From positions 682,001 to 746,000 of the forward strand of contig NC_011295.1 in the NCBI RefSeq assembly GCF_000020945.1: 64,000 nucleotides of DNA, read 5' to 3'. Of this stretch, positions 1-8,922 are shown in pieces. This DNA is from Coprothermobacter proteolyticus DSM 5265 (GTDB taxonomy: Bacteria > Coprothermobacterota > Coprothermobacteria > Coprothermobacterales > Coprothermobacteraceae). How positions within the stretch are numbered: position 1 is the stretch's first letter; the number at the start of each line of letters is the position of its first letter. Made by a program: the position numbers and the translations under genes. The notes beneath the pieces are model-generated. The model had not been told where the DNA came from, made no database searches, and was given only the letters and a program-made list of their open reading frames with translations.

Positions 1-38
1 TTTCATACAACAAAAGTATACCATAAGTACTAACCTTC

Positions 39-67
39 TTTACAGCAGTATGGCTTTCGTGTATAAT
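39..67 (+). promoter_or_regulatory. Sigma-70-type promoter for tRNA-Leu
   Basis: TTTACA at 39-44 and TATAAT at 62-67 are separated by exactly 17 bases. The predicted start lies just before the tRNA at 81, so the tRNA and the gene fused behind it probably share this transcript. Confidence 0.8.
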
Positions 68-80
68 TAGTTTTGATTGT

Positions 81-166
<86 letters not shown>

Positions 167-1099
167 ATGGAAGGCAAAGTACCAGTTTCTTATATAGGCG
201 ATTTGGTAGAGCGGTTCTACGGAAAACGCCGTCAAGAAGTGTTGATCGATGCTAGCAATCTCACTGACAGTGCAGTGGTAGATTTAGATGCTCCCATGGT
301 GGTTAGTACTGACCCAATAACTGGTGCTGATAACCATGTGGTTACACAGCTAGCAGTCCACATAAATGCAAATGATGTAAGGGTTGCTGGCGGAGAGCCA
401 GTAGCTTTTTTGGCAGTTCTTCTTTTGCCCACCAATTTTCCACAAAAAGACATAGAAGGCATGTTTGAGCATCTTCATGAAGGGTTGGATTACGAGAATG
501 CTCAGTTAGTGGGAGGCCACAGCGAGTTTACATCAGCTGTGACGAAACCTGTAGTAGTTGGCACTATGTTTGGTAAAAGGATTAGAGTACTTGGTAAGGA
601 CCTTGTAAGACCTGGGCAGCACGTGTTTTTCGCAGGAACATTGGGCCGGGAGGCTATGATGATTTTAAGGGGTTCCTACGGAGACGACATACTCAAGGTT
701 TCTGTCAAGCCCATCATGGATGTCGCCTTAAATGTTCCCTCATTGGTCTTTGCCCATGATCTGACTGAGGGAGGGCTAGTGGCTGGTCTCTGGGAGCTGA
801 CACGGGGAACGTCCCTTGGCATTGAGGCTTCTTTTCCTGAGAGTTATCTGGACCAAGAACTGATTCAGCTTTCCCGCCGGTTCCAGTTTAACCCCTACAA
901 AATAATTTCTTCGGGTTCTGTGCTGCTGGTCTGCGAGAATGAACGTGAAATGAGAGAAAAACTCGAAGAAGAACATCTGCCTTTTGTCTATCTGGGGCAG
1001 TTACATAAAAACTCTGTTACGTCTTTGAATGGTGTGCCACTGGGGGATCTTGATCCTGAAGGCCCCGATGAGCTCTGGACTTTGCAGAAGAGAGTATAG
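167..1099 (+). CDS. AIR-synthase-related (PurM/HypE-like) protein
   Basis: A 310-residue member of the PurM/HypE/SelD superfamily of ATP-dependent enzymes. Early residues carry the metal/ATP-binding pattern STDPITGADNHV, followed by VHINANDVRVAGGEP and the glycine-rich VGGHSEFT segment; HDLTEGGL in the second half is the typical C-terminal AIRS-C motif. It lacks the PRIC C-terminal tail of HypE, the cysteine that carries the cyano ligand, and it ends in LQKRV, so a role in hydrogenase maturation is unlikely. It also lacks the N-terminal Cys/Sec loop of SelD. The chosen ATG directly follows the tRNA CCA, and no Shine-Dalgarno sequence can exist outside the tRNA itself. The substrate is unknown; family membership is confident, function is not. 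Confidence 0.75.
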   Translation: MEGKVPVSYIGDLVERFYGKRRQEVLIDASNLTDSAVVDLDAPMVVSTDPITGADNHVVTQLAVHINANDVRVAGGEPVAFLAVLLLPTNFPQKDIEGMFEHLHEGLDYENAQLVGGHSEFTSAVTKPVVVGTMFGKRIRVLGKDLVRPGQHVFFAGTLGREAMMILRGSYGDDILKVSVKPIMDVALNVPSLVFAHDLTEGGLVAGLWELTRGTSLGIEASFPESYLDQELIQLSRRFQFNPYKIISSGSVLLVCENEREMREKLEEEHLPFVYLGQLHKNSVTSLNGVPLGDLDPEGPDELWTLQKRV

Positions 1100-1184
1100 C
1101 TCCAATACTTCAACACTACACAGTAGCTAATAGCTTGCTTAGAGAAGAAAGCCATTTTAGTGAACGACATTGTATTCTTCCAAG

Positions 1185-1212
1185 TGTTCAAACGTTTACA
1201 AATGTGTATAAT
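1185..1212 (+). promoter_or_regulatory. Promoter of the first ferredoxin gene
   Basis: A perfect TATAAT lies at 1207-1212 with a weak -35 (TGTTCA, 1185-1190) 16 bases upstream. An 8-base palindrome, AAACGTTT (1190-1197), sits between the boxes and could be an operator, but this is only a suggestion. Confidence 0.6.
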
Positions 1213-1220
1213 TGTGTTAG

Positions 1221-1433
<213 letters not shown>

Positions 1434-1511
1434 TCTACGTATCCTAGTACACTGAGCTGTGGATCGGCTAGTTACTCTTTAAGTCATTGAAAATGTCTAT
1501 GCTGTGAAACG

Positions 1512-1539
1512 TTGACAATTTCAAATTTCTTGCTATACT
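1512..1539 (+). promoter_or_regulatory. Promoter of rpsT
   Basis: TTGACA at 1512-1517 and TATACT at 1534-1539 are 16 bases apart; the rpsT start codon follows about 40 bases downstream with a GAAAGGAG ribosome site. Confidence 0.8.
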
Positions 1540-1579
1540 TAAAATACAAGTCAAGAAATTTGTTGAAAGGAGTGAAGTT

Positions 1580-1846
1580 ATGGCTAACACAATTTCTGCA
1601 GAGCGACGCATTCGGCTTACGAAGAAAGAAACCGCATACAACAGATACTGGCGTACAACCATGAAGACGTATGTAAAGAGGGCTAAGAAAGCTATCGAAA
1701 GTGGTGATCGTGAAGCAGCTGAAGCAGCCGTGCTGAAAGCTCAGAGTGTCATTGACAAGGTGGCAGTAAAAGGCGTTATTCACAAGAACGAAGCTGCCAG
1801 GCGTAAATCTCGTCTGATGAAGCTATTCAATCAGAAGTTTCAGTAG
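1580..1846 (+). CDS. rpsT: 30S ribosomal protein S20
   Basis: This 88-residue basic helical protein binds 16S rRNA early in assembly of the small subunit. It begins MANTISAERRIR and contains the family's characteristic KTYVKRAKKAIESGD and the IDKVAVKGVIHKNEAARRKSRL segment near the end. Length is normal. It has its own consensus promoter and a strong ribosome binding site (GAAAGGAG). It lies alone between the two ferredoxin genes, so rpsT may have been caught inside a ferredoxin duplication. Confidence 0.96.
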   Translation: MANTISAERRIRLTKKETAYNRYWRTTMKTYVKRAKKAIESGDREAAEAAVLKAQSVIDKVAVKGVIHKNEAARRKSRLMKLFNQKFQ

Positions 1847-1867
1847 TGTTGGAAGCAGTATGTCTTG

Positions 1868-1873
1868 TATAAT
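1868..1873 (+). promoter_or_regulatory. -10 element of the second ferredoxin gene
   Basis: A perfect TATAAT overlaps the region just after the rpsT stop. No good -35 is seen at 17 bases. The ferredoxin ribosome site follows about 18 bases downstream. Confidence 0.5.
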
Positions 1874-1903
1874 GAAGACAGCCTGTAAAAAGGAGGGCTG
1901 AGC

Positions 1904-2086
1904 ATGGCTCTAAAAGTTGATAAAGAACTGTGCATAGCCTGCGGGGTATGCATGGCACTGTGCCCGGAAGTTTTCCAAGCAGATGCTGAGGGCAAGAGCG
2001 AAGTAATAGAGGGCGCTGATGAGACGCTGCCCTGCGTAGACGAAGCAATAGATTCGTGCCCTACGGGAGCAATTAGTCGGGAATGA
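1904..2086 (+). CDS. Ferredoxin, single [4Fe-4S] cluster, copy 2
   Basis: This 60-residue ferredoxin is 55/60 identical to copy 1, with cluster ligands Cys10, Cys13, Cys16 and Cys52 and the extra pair Cys20/Cys44. It keeps the canonical SCPTGAI ending. An AAAAGGAGG site lies a few bases before the ATG. The stop codon is inside the left arm of the terminator that follows. A plausible electron partner is the 2-oxoacid oxidoreductase encoded at 28349-30937, but the sequence does not show this. Confidence 0.94.
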   Translation: MALKVDKELCIACGVCMALCPEVFQADAEGKSEVIEGADETLPCVDEAIDSCPTGAISRE

Positions 2087-2107
2087 GGCTTCGGCCTCAT
2101 TCCTTTT
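2080..2107 (+). terminator. Intrinsic terminator with UUCG tetraloop
   Basis: A perfect 10-bp stem (2080-2089 with 2094-2103) is capped by TTCG and followed by TTTT. It overlaps the end of the second ferredoxin gene. Confidence 0.92.
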
Positions 2108-2112
2108 ACTTT

Positions 2113-2118
2113 TAGAAT
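2113..2118 (+). promoter_or_regulatory. Possible -10 element just before dcd
   Basis: TAGAAT ends 4 bases before the dcd ATG. Any promoter here must lie between the terminator and the gene, so the mRNA would have almost no leader. The -35 position falls on the terminator hairpin and is poor. The call is weak. Confidence 0.3.
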
Positions 2119-2122
2119 AAGG

Positions 2123-2683
2123 ATGATTCTATCCGATGGTCTAATCAAGGAGCTTATATCTTACAGGGCATTGGTAATAGAGCCTTTGAGTGAAACACAA
2201 ATACAACCTTCATCGGTGGATTTAACGCTGGGGAGTACATTTCTTGCCATTGACAATATTAACGTACCGTTCTTAGATCCAAAGAGAAAAGAAACAATTA
2301 AATATAGGGAGATTCACATAGAAAAGGGTGGCCAATTAATCCTTCAACCTGGCTTTTTTTTGCTAGGAACAACTACAGAGCGCCTCATGTTACCCAACTT
2401 TCTCGTAGCTCGAGTCGAAGGAAGATCCTCCTTGGGACGTATGGGCATTCTTATACATGCCACTGCTGGTTATGTTGACCCAGGATTTTGTGGTCAGATT
2501 ACGTTAGAAATATCAAATGTGAATAACATACCAGTAGCTCTTTATCCAGGAATGAGAATATGCCAAGTAAGTTTTGAGTTGCTTTTTGAGAACTGTGTGA
2601 TCCCATACGGGCTCAAAGGGAAGTATCAAGGACAAGAAGGTCCAGAAGGGACAAGAATTTTCTTGGATTTCTTAAAGGAGTGA
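2123..2683 (+). CDS. dcd: dCTP deaminase
   Basis: A 186-residue trimeric enzyme of the dCTP deaminase/dUTPase fold that converts dCTP to dUTP for thymidylate synthesis. It begins MILSDGLIKELI and has the QIQPSSVDLTLG segment, the nucleotide-binding RSSLGRMG and the catalytic-region HATAGYVDPGFCGQITLE. Length is normal. Only a weak AAGG directly touches the ATG, so initiation may be leaderless or rely on read-through. It heads the long co-directional series that continues into glmU 6 bases later. Whether it also hydrolyses dUTP, as some bifunctional relatives do, cannot be told. Confidence 0.93.
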   Translation: MILSDGLIKELISYRALVIEPLSETQIQPSSVDLTLGSTFLAIDNINVPFLDPKRKETIKYREIHIEKGGQLILQPGFFLLGTTTERLMLPNFLVARVEGRSSLGRMGILIHATAGYVDPGFCGQITLEISNVNNIPVALYPGMRICQVSFELLFENCVIPYGLKGKYQGQEGPEGTRIFLDFLKE

Positions 2684-2689
2684 TGTGTA

Positions 2690-4039
2690 GTGCATAGTGC
2701 TATTGTACTAGGGGGTGGAGTTGGAAAAAGGTTTAATTCCAAGGTGCCCAAGATAATGCATACACTAGGGGAAAAACCTATTATCTATCACCTTTGGGAC
2801 ACGCTGCAAACAGTAGATGGTATCGAAGAGGTTATATTGGTAACTTCTCCTCAAATTGCCGAGTTACTACCTGATAATGCAAATGTGGTGATCCAGGATG
2901 AGCCCTTAGGAACGGCGCATGCTGCGTTCTTGGGAGCCTCCGTTGCCAAGAATGAGAATGTCATTATTGTCAACGCAGACATCCCCCTTGTTAGAAAGGA
3001 AACATTTTCGACAATGGTGGAATCTTCTTATTCAAGATTGATAGCAGTTACTCGGTTTCCCTTTGAAAGCGATTTTGGAAGAGTTCGATTTGTAGACGGT
3101 CTTTTGCGTCAAATAGTAGAAGTATCTGATTTACGAGATCGGCGCGAAAAAGAAATACCTTTTGTCAATACGGGGGTCTATAAGGCAAGAAAAGAAGACA
3201 TAGTGAATGGTTTTCCGCTTCTTGGCAAGTCCAATGCAAAGAAAGAATATTACATCACGGATTTGTTCAATTTGTTAGCTGAGGATAAAGGAGTACATGT
3301 GCTTTTGTTTGAAGATTGGTCACAGTTCTTGGGTATCAATACTAGACAGGATTTGGCAAGAGTCTTGCATGTTTATAAGCAAAGGCTTCTGGAAAGAATT
3401 ATGGAAGCGGCCACTATTGTGGACCCTGAGAGCACCTATGTGGGTGAAAACGTAAAGGTAGGAAAAGATACAATTATCCTTCCGAATACCACATTACTTG
3501 GTTCGACTGAAATTGGCGAAGATTGTGTAATAGGGCCGAATGTGGAAATAAGAGACTGTGTGATTGGGAACAAATGTGAGATAAAGTTTTCCGTGCTAGA
3601 AGAAGCAACTTTAGAAGACTCAGTCGTTGTTGGACCGTTTGCTCGTATTAGACCGGGAACTTACTTAAAGTCGAGCGCGAGAATCGGTAACTTTGTGGAA
3701 ATCAAGAAAAGTGTTGTGGGTAGTAGGACAAAAATCAACCATCTTTCATACGTTGGGGATGCCGAAGTTGGCGAGGACACCAACATTGGAGCTGGTACGA
3801 TAACCTGCAATTATGATGGCTACAATAAAAACCCAACGATAATCGGAAACAGGGTTTTTATCGGTTCGGACACAATTTTAGTAGCACCTGTTGAACTTGA
3901 GGACGATTCTTTTACTGCTGCAGGTTCAGTTATCACTGAGAAGGTGCCGAAATACGCTTTAGGCATAGGTAGAGCCATGCAGGTTAATAAAGAAGGTTGG
4001 GTGCTTAAGTACAGGAAGAAAAAGGAGATGAACCAGTAA
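2690..4039 (+). CDS. glmU: Bifunctional UDP-GlcNAc pyrophosphorylase / glucosamine-1-P acetyltransferase
   Basis: This 449-residue cytoplasmic enzyme makes UDP-GlcNAc for peptidoglycan. The N-terminal nucleotidyltransferase (about 1-225) begins with the loop LGGGVGKRF, a variant of the usual LAAGxGTRM, and includes EPLGTAHAAF and YYITDLF. The C-terminal left-handed beta helix carries hexapeptide repeats, RIGNFVEIKKS, NHLSYVGDAEVG and the acetyl-CoA-site motif GAGTITCNYDG. The start is GTG, preceded by AAAGGAG at the end of dcd. Its stop overlaps the prs start (TAATG), implying translational coupling. Confidence 0.95.
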   Translation: MHSAIVLGGGVGKRFNSKVPKIMHTLGEKPIIYHLWDTLQTVDGIEEVILVTSPQIAELLPDNANVVIQDEPLGTAHAAFLGASVAKNENVIIVNADIPLVRKETFSTMVESSYSRLIAVTRFPFESDFGRVRFVDGLLRQIVEVSDLRDRREKEIPFVNTGVYKARKEDIVNGFPLLGKSNAKKEYYITDLFNLLAEDKGVHVLLFEDWSQFLGINTRQDLARVLHVYKQRLLERIMEAATIVDPESTYVGENVKVGKDTIILPNTTLLGSTEIGEDCVIGPNVEIRDCVIGNKCEIKFSVLEEATLEDSVVVGPFARIRPGTYLKSSARIGNFVEIKKSVVGSRTKINHLSYVGDAEVGEDTNIGAGTITCNYDGYNKNPTIIGNRVFIGSDTILVAPVELEDDSFTAAGSVITEKVPKYALGIGRAMQVNKEGWVLKYRKKKEMNQ

Positions 4040-4989
4040 TGGGCGTTGATGGCAGACCGATGGCGGTCATTTCGGGAACTGCCAATAGACCTTTGGCAGA
4101 AAAGATTGTGAGCGAGCTTGGAATGGATCTGTTACCAGTAGAAATTTACCACTTTAAGGATGGTGAGACTGGTATACGGATTAAAGAATCGGTCAGGGGA
4201 TACGAGGTTTTTCTCATACAGCCCACGTCTCCGCCTGTGAACGAGAACTTAATGCAACTATTAATAATGTTGGACGCTCTCCGGAGAGCCTCTGTTGCAG
4301 AAATCACTGTAATCATGCCTTACTACGGCTATGCACGCCAGGATAGAAAGAGCAAACCCAGGGAACCAATTTCGGCAAGACTAGTTGCTGAGCTCATAGA
4401 GGCTGCTGGAGCTGACAGAGTAGTGGCTGTAGATTTGCACGTTCCTCAGATACAAGGTTTCTTCAAAGTACCTGTGGATAACCTTACTGCCATGCCGCTT
4501 TTTGCTGATTACGTGAGAAGGGAAAAACCTTTGTTGCAAGATGTCGTAATTGCCTCACCTGATGTAGGTGGAGTAGTAAGAGCTAACGGGTTAGCATACC
4601 GTCTTGATAACAGGCCTTTGGTCATTTGTGACAAGAGAAGAACGGCAGCAAATGTGGCAGAAATTGTCCATGTCATAGGCGATGTTGTGGACAAAGACGT
4701 GCTCATTGTTGATGATATAATTGATACCGGCGGTTCTTTGATAAAGGCTGCTCAAGTCTTTAAGGATAGAGGGGCCCGTAGCATTTGGGCTTTCGCTACT
4801 CATGGCTTGTTTAGTGAAGGAGCAGTTGATGCCATTGAAAAATCAGTGATTGAGCGTGTTGTGGTTACGGACACTGTTCGAAGCGAATACTCAAGTGAAA
4901 AAGTGCAAGTGGTCAGTGTGGCGCGGCTAATCGCTGAGGCTATAAAACGTATAAGAACAAATCAAAGCATATCAGCATTATTTGATTAA
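4039..4989 (+). CDS. prs: Ribose-phosphate pyrophosphokinase
   Basis: A 316-residue class I PRPP synthase that transfers pyrophosphate from ATP to ribose-5-phosphate for nucleotide, histidine, tryptophan and NAD synthesis. Visible are the ATP/flexible-loop region PYYGYARQDRKSKPREPISA, the following AVDLHVPQIQGFF segment and the PRPP loop VLIVDDIIDTGGS at about residues 218-230. It overlaps glmU by one base; the glmU-prs-rplY-pth-mfd order is the common Firmicutes arrangement. Confidence 0.96.
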   Translation: MGVDGRPMAVISGTANRPLAEKIVSELGMDLLPVEIYHFKDGETGIRIKESVRGYEVFLIQPTSPPVNENLMQLLIMLDALRRASVAEITVIMPYYGYARQDRKSKPREPISARLVAELIEAAGADRVVAVDLHVPQIQGFFKVPVDNLTAMPLFADYVRREKPLLQDVVIASPDVGGVVRANGLAYRLDNRPLVICDKRRTAANVAEIVHVIGDVVDKDVLIVDDIIDTGGSLIKAAQVFKDRGARSIWAFATHGLFSEGAVDAIEKSVIERVVVTDTVRSEYSSEKVQVVSVARLIAEAIKRIRTNQSISALFD

Positions 4990-5012
4990 CTTAGATAAAA
5001 GGAGTGGTTAAA

Positions 5013-5648
5013 GTGGCTGTAAAAGTTATTAAGCGTACAGAAACGCAAACTGGAACAAGAAAGGTCAAGAAGATCAGAAAGAATGGTTACGTGCCAGCGG
5101 TTTTGTACGGGCAGGATATGGAAGCTACGCCCTTGTTGTTGGAGCGGAGCCAGGTTATAAGAGAACGTGTAACGTTAGGACGTTCATTGGAACTTGATGT
5201 GGATGGAAAGATTGTCAGGGTCATCGTTAAGGAAGAACAAGTGGATCCCATTTCACAGGAAGTGATTCACTTGGATTTCCAGGCATTGAGTGCTGGAAGC
5301 ACTGTAACTGTGTCCATACCCATAGTACTGGTAGGCGAACCCGTAGGTATCAAGAAAGGTGGCATATTGGAATTCCCAACTCGTGAAATAGAAGTGGAGT
5401 TACCTACTGAAAAGTTAGTTGAACAGGTCACTGTGGATGTTTCAAATATGGACATTGGAGATATCATACACATCGGTGAGCTCGACCTTCCACCCGAGGC
5501 TAAAATCTTCGCAGATTTGGAAGAAGTAGTAGTCGCAGTAACAGTTCCAGTGGAAGAAGAAGTAGAAGAGGTCGAGGAAGAAGCAGCAGTTGAAGGTGAA
5601 CCTGAAGTGATATCTAAGGGCAAGAAGGAAGAAGAGGAGGAAGAGTAA
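5013..5648 (+). CDS. rplY: 50S ribosomal protein L25 (Ctc/TL5 type)
   Basis: A 211-residue 5S-rRNA-binding protein of the long Ctc/TL5 form: an N-terminal L25 domain with GTRKVKKIRKNGYVPAVLYG, then a beta domain with the IEVELPTEKLVE and DIIHIGELDLP segments, and a very acidic tail rich in glutamate. AAAAGGAG at 4997-5004 favours GTG 5013 (MAVKVIK) over GTG 5004, which lies within the ribosome site. The acidic tail has a highly repetitive GAA/GAG composition and produces spurious serine-rich frames on the other strand. Confidence 0.93.
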   Translation: MAVKVIKRTETQTGTRKVKKIRKNGYVPAVLYGQDMEATPLLLERSQVIRERVTLGRSLELDVDGKIVRVIVKEEQVDPISQEVIHLDFQALSAGSTVTVSIPIVLVGEPVGIKKGGILEFPTREIEVELPTEKLVEQVTVDVSNMDIGDIIHIGELDLPPEAKIFADLEEVVVAVTVPVEEEVEEVEEEAAVEGEPEVISKGKKEEEEEE

Positions 5649-5663
5649 TAATATATCCTTTTC

Positions 5664-6242
5664 ATGCTACTAATTGTTGGACTGGGAAACCCGGGTATAG
5701 AATACGAGAAGACTAGGCACAACATAGGCTGGTGGGTTTTAGATCTTCTTAGGACTAAGCTCACCGGCCTTAATTTACGTTTACTGTGTTATAGCCGAGT
5801 TTATGAATTGAAACATGAATTAAAGAAAGAAGTAGATTTCATCGTTTATCCCCTAACATACATGAACAACAGTGGTAAGGCTGTGAAATGCCTTTACGAG
5901 CCTAGAATGGATCTAGTGGTAATTCATGATGATCTTGATTTGACAGTAGGAAAAACCAGAGTACGTTTTGGTGGATCAAGCGCTGGCCACAAAGGGGTAT
6001 CGTCCATTATTGATGCCTTGGGAACTGATTCATTTTGGCGTGTAAAGGTGGGCATTGGGCGCCCATTCTCAAAACAAGAGGTCATAAACTACGTATTAGG
6101 TGAACCCCAGAAGAATGAGAAAGAAGTACTTATCAGGGCAGCAGATTACATAGCTGACCAGTTATGTTTGCTGATCACTGATCGGAATTTTTCACGTTTT
6201 CAACAGAACATAAACAGTTTTAATTCCAATGAAAATAACTAG
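5664..6242 (+). CDS. pth: Peptidyl-tRNA hydrolase
   Basis: A 192-residue enzyme that releases peptides from prematurely dropped peptidyl-tRNA. It has the family signature GLGNPGIEYEKTRHNIGWW, with the catalytic His in the TRHNIG segment, plus PLTYMNNSGKAV, HDDLDLTVGK and GGSSAGHKGVSSI. No clear ribosome site stands before the ATG, but rplY ends 15 bases upstream. The 3' end overlaps mfd by 14 bases. Confidence 0.95.
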   Translation: MLLIVGLGNPGIEYEKTRHNIGWWVLDLLRTKLTGLNLRLLCYSRVYELKHELKKEVDFIVYPLTYMNNSGKAVKCLYEPRMDLVVIHDDLDLTVGKTRVRFGGSSAGHKGVSSIIDALGTDSFWRVKVGIGRPFSKQEVINYVLGEPQKNEKEVLIRAADYIADQLCLLITDRNFSRFQQNINSFNSNENN

Positions 6243-8922
6243 TCAAGATCCGCTGGTTTACTTCGCTGCTGAAGCGAAGGGCTTGGAAGAAAACTTTCCG
6301 ATTATTTTGCCAGAAGGCGAGAAGCAAGCTTTCTTGGATTACTACTCTGCTCTGGTTGGAGTTTCTCGAGCGATGGTTTACGATGCCAGAGACCTAGTGG
6401 AGGAAACCCTGCTACCAGAAGGCGATCCCTTGTTGATAACTAAAGGTACCCCAATGGATGTAGTTCTGAGTTTTCTTAAGTTGACAGGGTATACAAGAGT
6501 GGACTTTTGCTATGACAGCTTTCAGTGGGCGAAGCGAGGTTTTGTACTTGACATTTACTCTGACGAGCTCTATAGGTTGGATTTTGACGAGGAAGACCGA
6601 GTTGAAAGCATCCGCATAGTGGATTCAGAGACACAAATGTCCATAAGACGAACTGAATATGCCACGCTCTGGACAAGACAAATACCGGTGCGACCTATCG
6701 ACAGAATGACCCAAGCTGTCATATACGATTCTGAACGTACTTATAGGGAGCTTAGAGCAGTTGAGGTTGAACTGACGTTTCCTATTAGAAAGGTATCGCC
6801 AGTTAAAATAGACAAGTTCATATCGGTGCCCAGTTTCAGCATCGACGACTTAACAGCTTACAAGGGCAAGATGGTTCTGGTTACCCAATTTCCCGAGGTG
6901 TTTTCGCGCAAACTTGGTTGGCCTGTGTTTGATTCCATTTCGGCAGGGCTGGCTTCCGGGGAAAAAAGGTTTCTGGTTCATGGCAGGATTAGGATGCCCT
7001 TCAGCCTCGATGGTTTCGATATACACATTGATCGCGAAGGACTGGGATGGAAAGTTGGGCATCGCAGATCCCTGGAGTTGTCTTGGCACGGGTTGAAGGT
7101 TGGGGAACCAGTGCTTCATGTAGACCGAGGCGTCGGTGTTTACGATGGTATTGAGTATGTGGAAGGGAAACCATACTTTTCTATTTCGTACAAAGATGGA
7201 CATGTTTTGGTTCCTCTGGAGCGTAGTCAAAAGTTAGTTAGGGTTCCTTCGACCATGTCCATTGACAGTTTGGGACCAGCCAGATGGAGTAGAAAGAGTA
7301 GAGCTCTTCAGCAGCGAGCTCTGAAGATGAGATCTTTCCTTGAGAACAGGTTTAAGCAGAAGAAGAGCACTCAATCCTTCACTATAGAGCCTGATGAAGA
7401 AATTGAAAGCGCATTTGCACAGTCTTTTCAGTTTGAGGAAACTTCTGACCAAAAACAGGCTACTGAAGAACTCCACGCTTGGTTAGCAATCCCTCATCCT
7501 GAGGAAGCGTTGATCATAGGAGAATCTGGCGTGGGCAAGACCGAGGTACTTATGCGTGCGGCTGTCGCTGTGGCCTCCGCTGGCTATAAGGCTGTCATTG
7601 TGGTTCCTACTAGAGTGTTGGTGGATCAATATATGGCTGCCTATAGTGAACGCATCCAAAGCTGCGGTCTCCTATTGTCTGACGATCCTGCTTTGCCTTG
7701 GGACATATTGGTGGGGACTCACAGCCTTTTGAAAAAACAGCTTTATGATGACAAGCTAGCTCTGGTCATATTCGACGAGGAACAGAAGTTTGGAGTGACA
7801 CACAAAAACTGGTTTCAAGAACATTTCCCGTGGGTCAAAGTTATCTTCAGTAGTGCCACACCCATACCTCGAACGTTTTTCTTGGCACGTCGCGGGTATG
7901 TAAAGCTTATACGAATGCACGAGCTGCCTTATGGTAGGCAAAAAGTTACTGTTTTTGCCGATGAATACTCTCCTGATTTAGTAAGGAAAGTGCTATCTGA
8001 TGAACTAGATCGGGGTGGATTGGTCATTTACATTCACCCGACTATTGAAGGTATTGACCTTAGAGCTTTGGAACTTCAGCAGATGTTCTTGGACGCGGAA
8101 ATAGAGGTTCTCCATGCTCGGATGACCGATAAACGGATAAAGTCCATATTCAAAAAGCTGCAAGAGGGAAAAATAGATATTCTTGTTGCCACCACTATCA
8201 TGGAAGCAGGTGTGGATTTGCCTATTGCGAACACCATCGTCGTAGAAGACGCCACTCATTTGGGTGTATCGCAGATGTATCAACTTAAAGGTAGAGTGGG
8301 AAGAAACAGTGTCAAGGGCTATGCTTGGTTTCTTTATCCGCCGACGGCTTCCCCAGCTACGCGAAGTCGCATACACTCTACTGTGAAGTTGCTCAATTAT
8401 TCTGATAGTTATGCTCTTGCGGAATTGGATACACGTTACCGTGGGATTGGTGAGATTTTCGGTATACGGCAACATGGCTTGGTCAAACAAGAAGACGTGT
8501 TTGCTGTGGATGCACTGCTGGAGCAAACGTATAGGGAAGAAGAAACTGAAATTGTGTCTTGGCCAATTAAGATGAACATACCTGAATGGATCTTGCCTGA
8601 GCCTGAAAGAAGTAATTTACTCAAGGACATTCTGGACGCTGATACAGAACGGGAGCTTATGCAACTGTTCTTGATGTTCAAAGATCTTGTGGGGCACATT
8701 CCTGAGGAGAGTAAAGCTCTGTTTGCTTATTCTTTGCTTAAGGTTTTAGGTAATAAAAGAGGTATCACAATGATAAAATTCAATTCAAGAGGGTTTCAGC
8801 TGGTTAGGGAGAATGAGATCCAAGATTTTAAAACTGGTTCAGTCTCTTCATGGGATGCGATTTTTGCCGCGGTAGAGTGTTTAGGAGGTGCCAAAGAATG
8901 GTTCGAAATCCTAAAGGCATGA
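6229..8922 (+). CDS. mfd: Transcription-repair coupling factor, short form
   Basis: An SF2 translocase that removes stalled RNA polymerase and recruits UvrA. It has 897 residues, against about 1150 in E. coli. The RNA-polymerase-interacting domain is seen around residues 285-335 (VGEPVLHVDRGVGVYDGIEY), roughly 190 residues earlier than in the long forms, so the UvrB-like N-terminal region is reduced. The helicase core has GESGVGKTEV (about 426), FDEEQKFGV, SSATPIPRT, TTIMEAGVDLPIANT and QLKGRVGRN. The C-terminal domain is also compact. The open frame is intact, so this looks like a natural short form. Confidence 0.92.
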   Translation: MKITSQDPLVYFAAEAKGLEENFPIILPEGEKQAFLDYYSALVGVSRAMVYDARDLVEETLLPEGDPLLITKGTPMDVVLSFLKLTGYTRVDFCYDSFQWAKRGFVLDIYSDELYRLDFDEEDRVESIRIVDSETQMSIRRTEYATLWTRQIPVRPIDRMTQAVIYDSERTYRELRAVEVELTFPIRKVSPVKIDKFISVPSFSIDDLTAYKGKMVLVTQFPEVFSRKLGWPVFDSISAGLASGEKRFLVHGRIRMPFSLDGFDIHIDREGLGWKVGHRRSLELSWHGLKVGEPVLHVDRGVGVYDGIEYVEGKPYFSISYKDGHVLVPLERSQKLVRVPSTMSIDSLGPARWSRKSRALQQRALKMRSFLENRFKQKKSTQSFTIEPDEEIESAFAQSFQFEETSDQKQATEELHAWLAIPHPEEALIIGESGVGKTEVLMRAAVAVASAGYKAVIVVPTRVLVDQYMAAYSERIQSCGLLLSDDPALPWDILVGTHSLLKKQLYDDKLALVIFDEEQKFGVTHKNWFQEHFPWVKVIFSSATPIPRTFFLARRGYVKLIRMHELPYGRQKVTVFADEYSPDLVRKVLSDELDRGGLVIYIHPTIEGIDLRALELQQMFLDAEIEVLHARMTDKRIKSIFKKLQEGKIDILVATTIMEAGVDLPIANTIVVEDATHLGVSQMYQLKGRVGRNSVKGYAWFLYPPTASPATRSRIHSTVKLLNYSDSYALAELDTRYRGIGEIFGIRQHGLVKQEDVFAVDALLEQTYREEETEIVSWPIKMNIPEWILPEPERSNLLKDILDADTERELMQLFLMFKDLVGHIPEESKALFAYSLLKVLGNKRGITMIKFNSRGFQLVRENEIQDFKTGSVSSWDAIFAAVECLGGAKEWFEILKA

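Noticed and set aside
167-1099. Reading this gene as HypE or SelD
   Set aside because: It lacks the PRIC tail of HypE and the Cys/Sec loop of SelD; only the shared AIR-synthase fold is supported.
5267-5764. Serine-rich reverse frame opposite rplY
   Set aside because: It is the complement of GAA/GAG-rich acidic codons and has no own ribosome site or homology. The same holds for 14395-14616.
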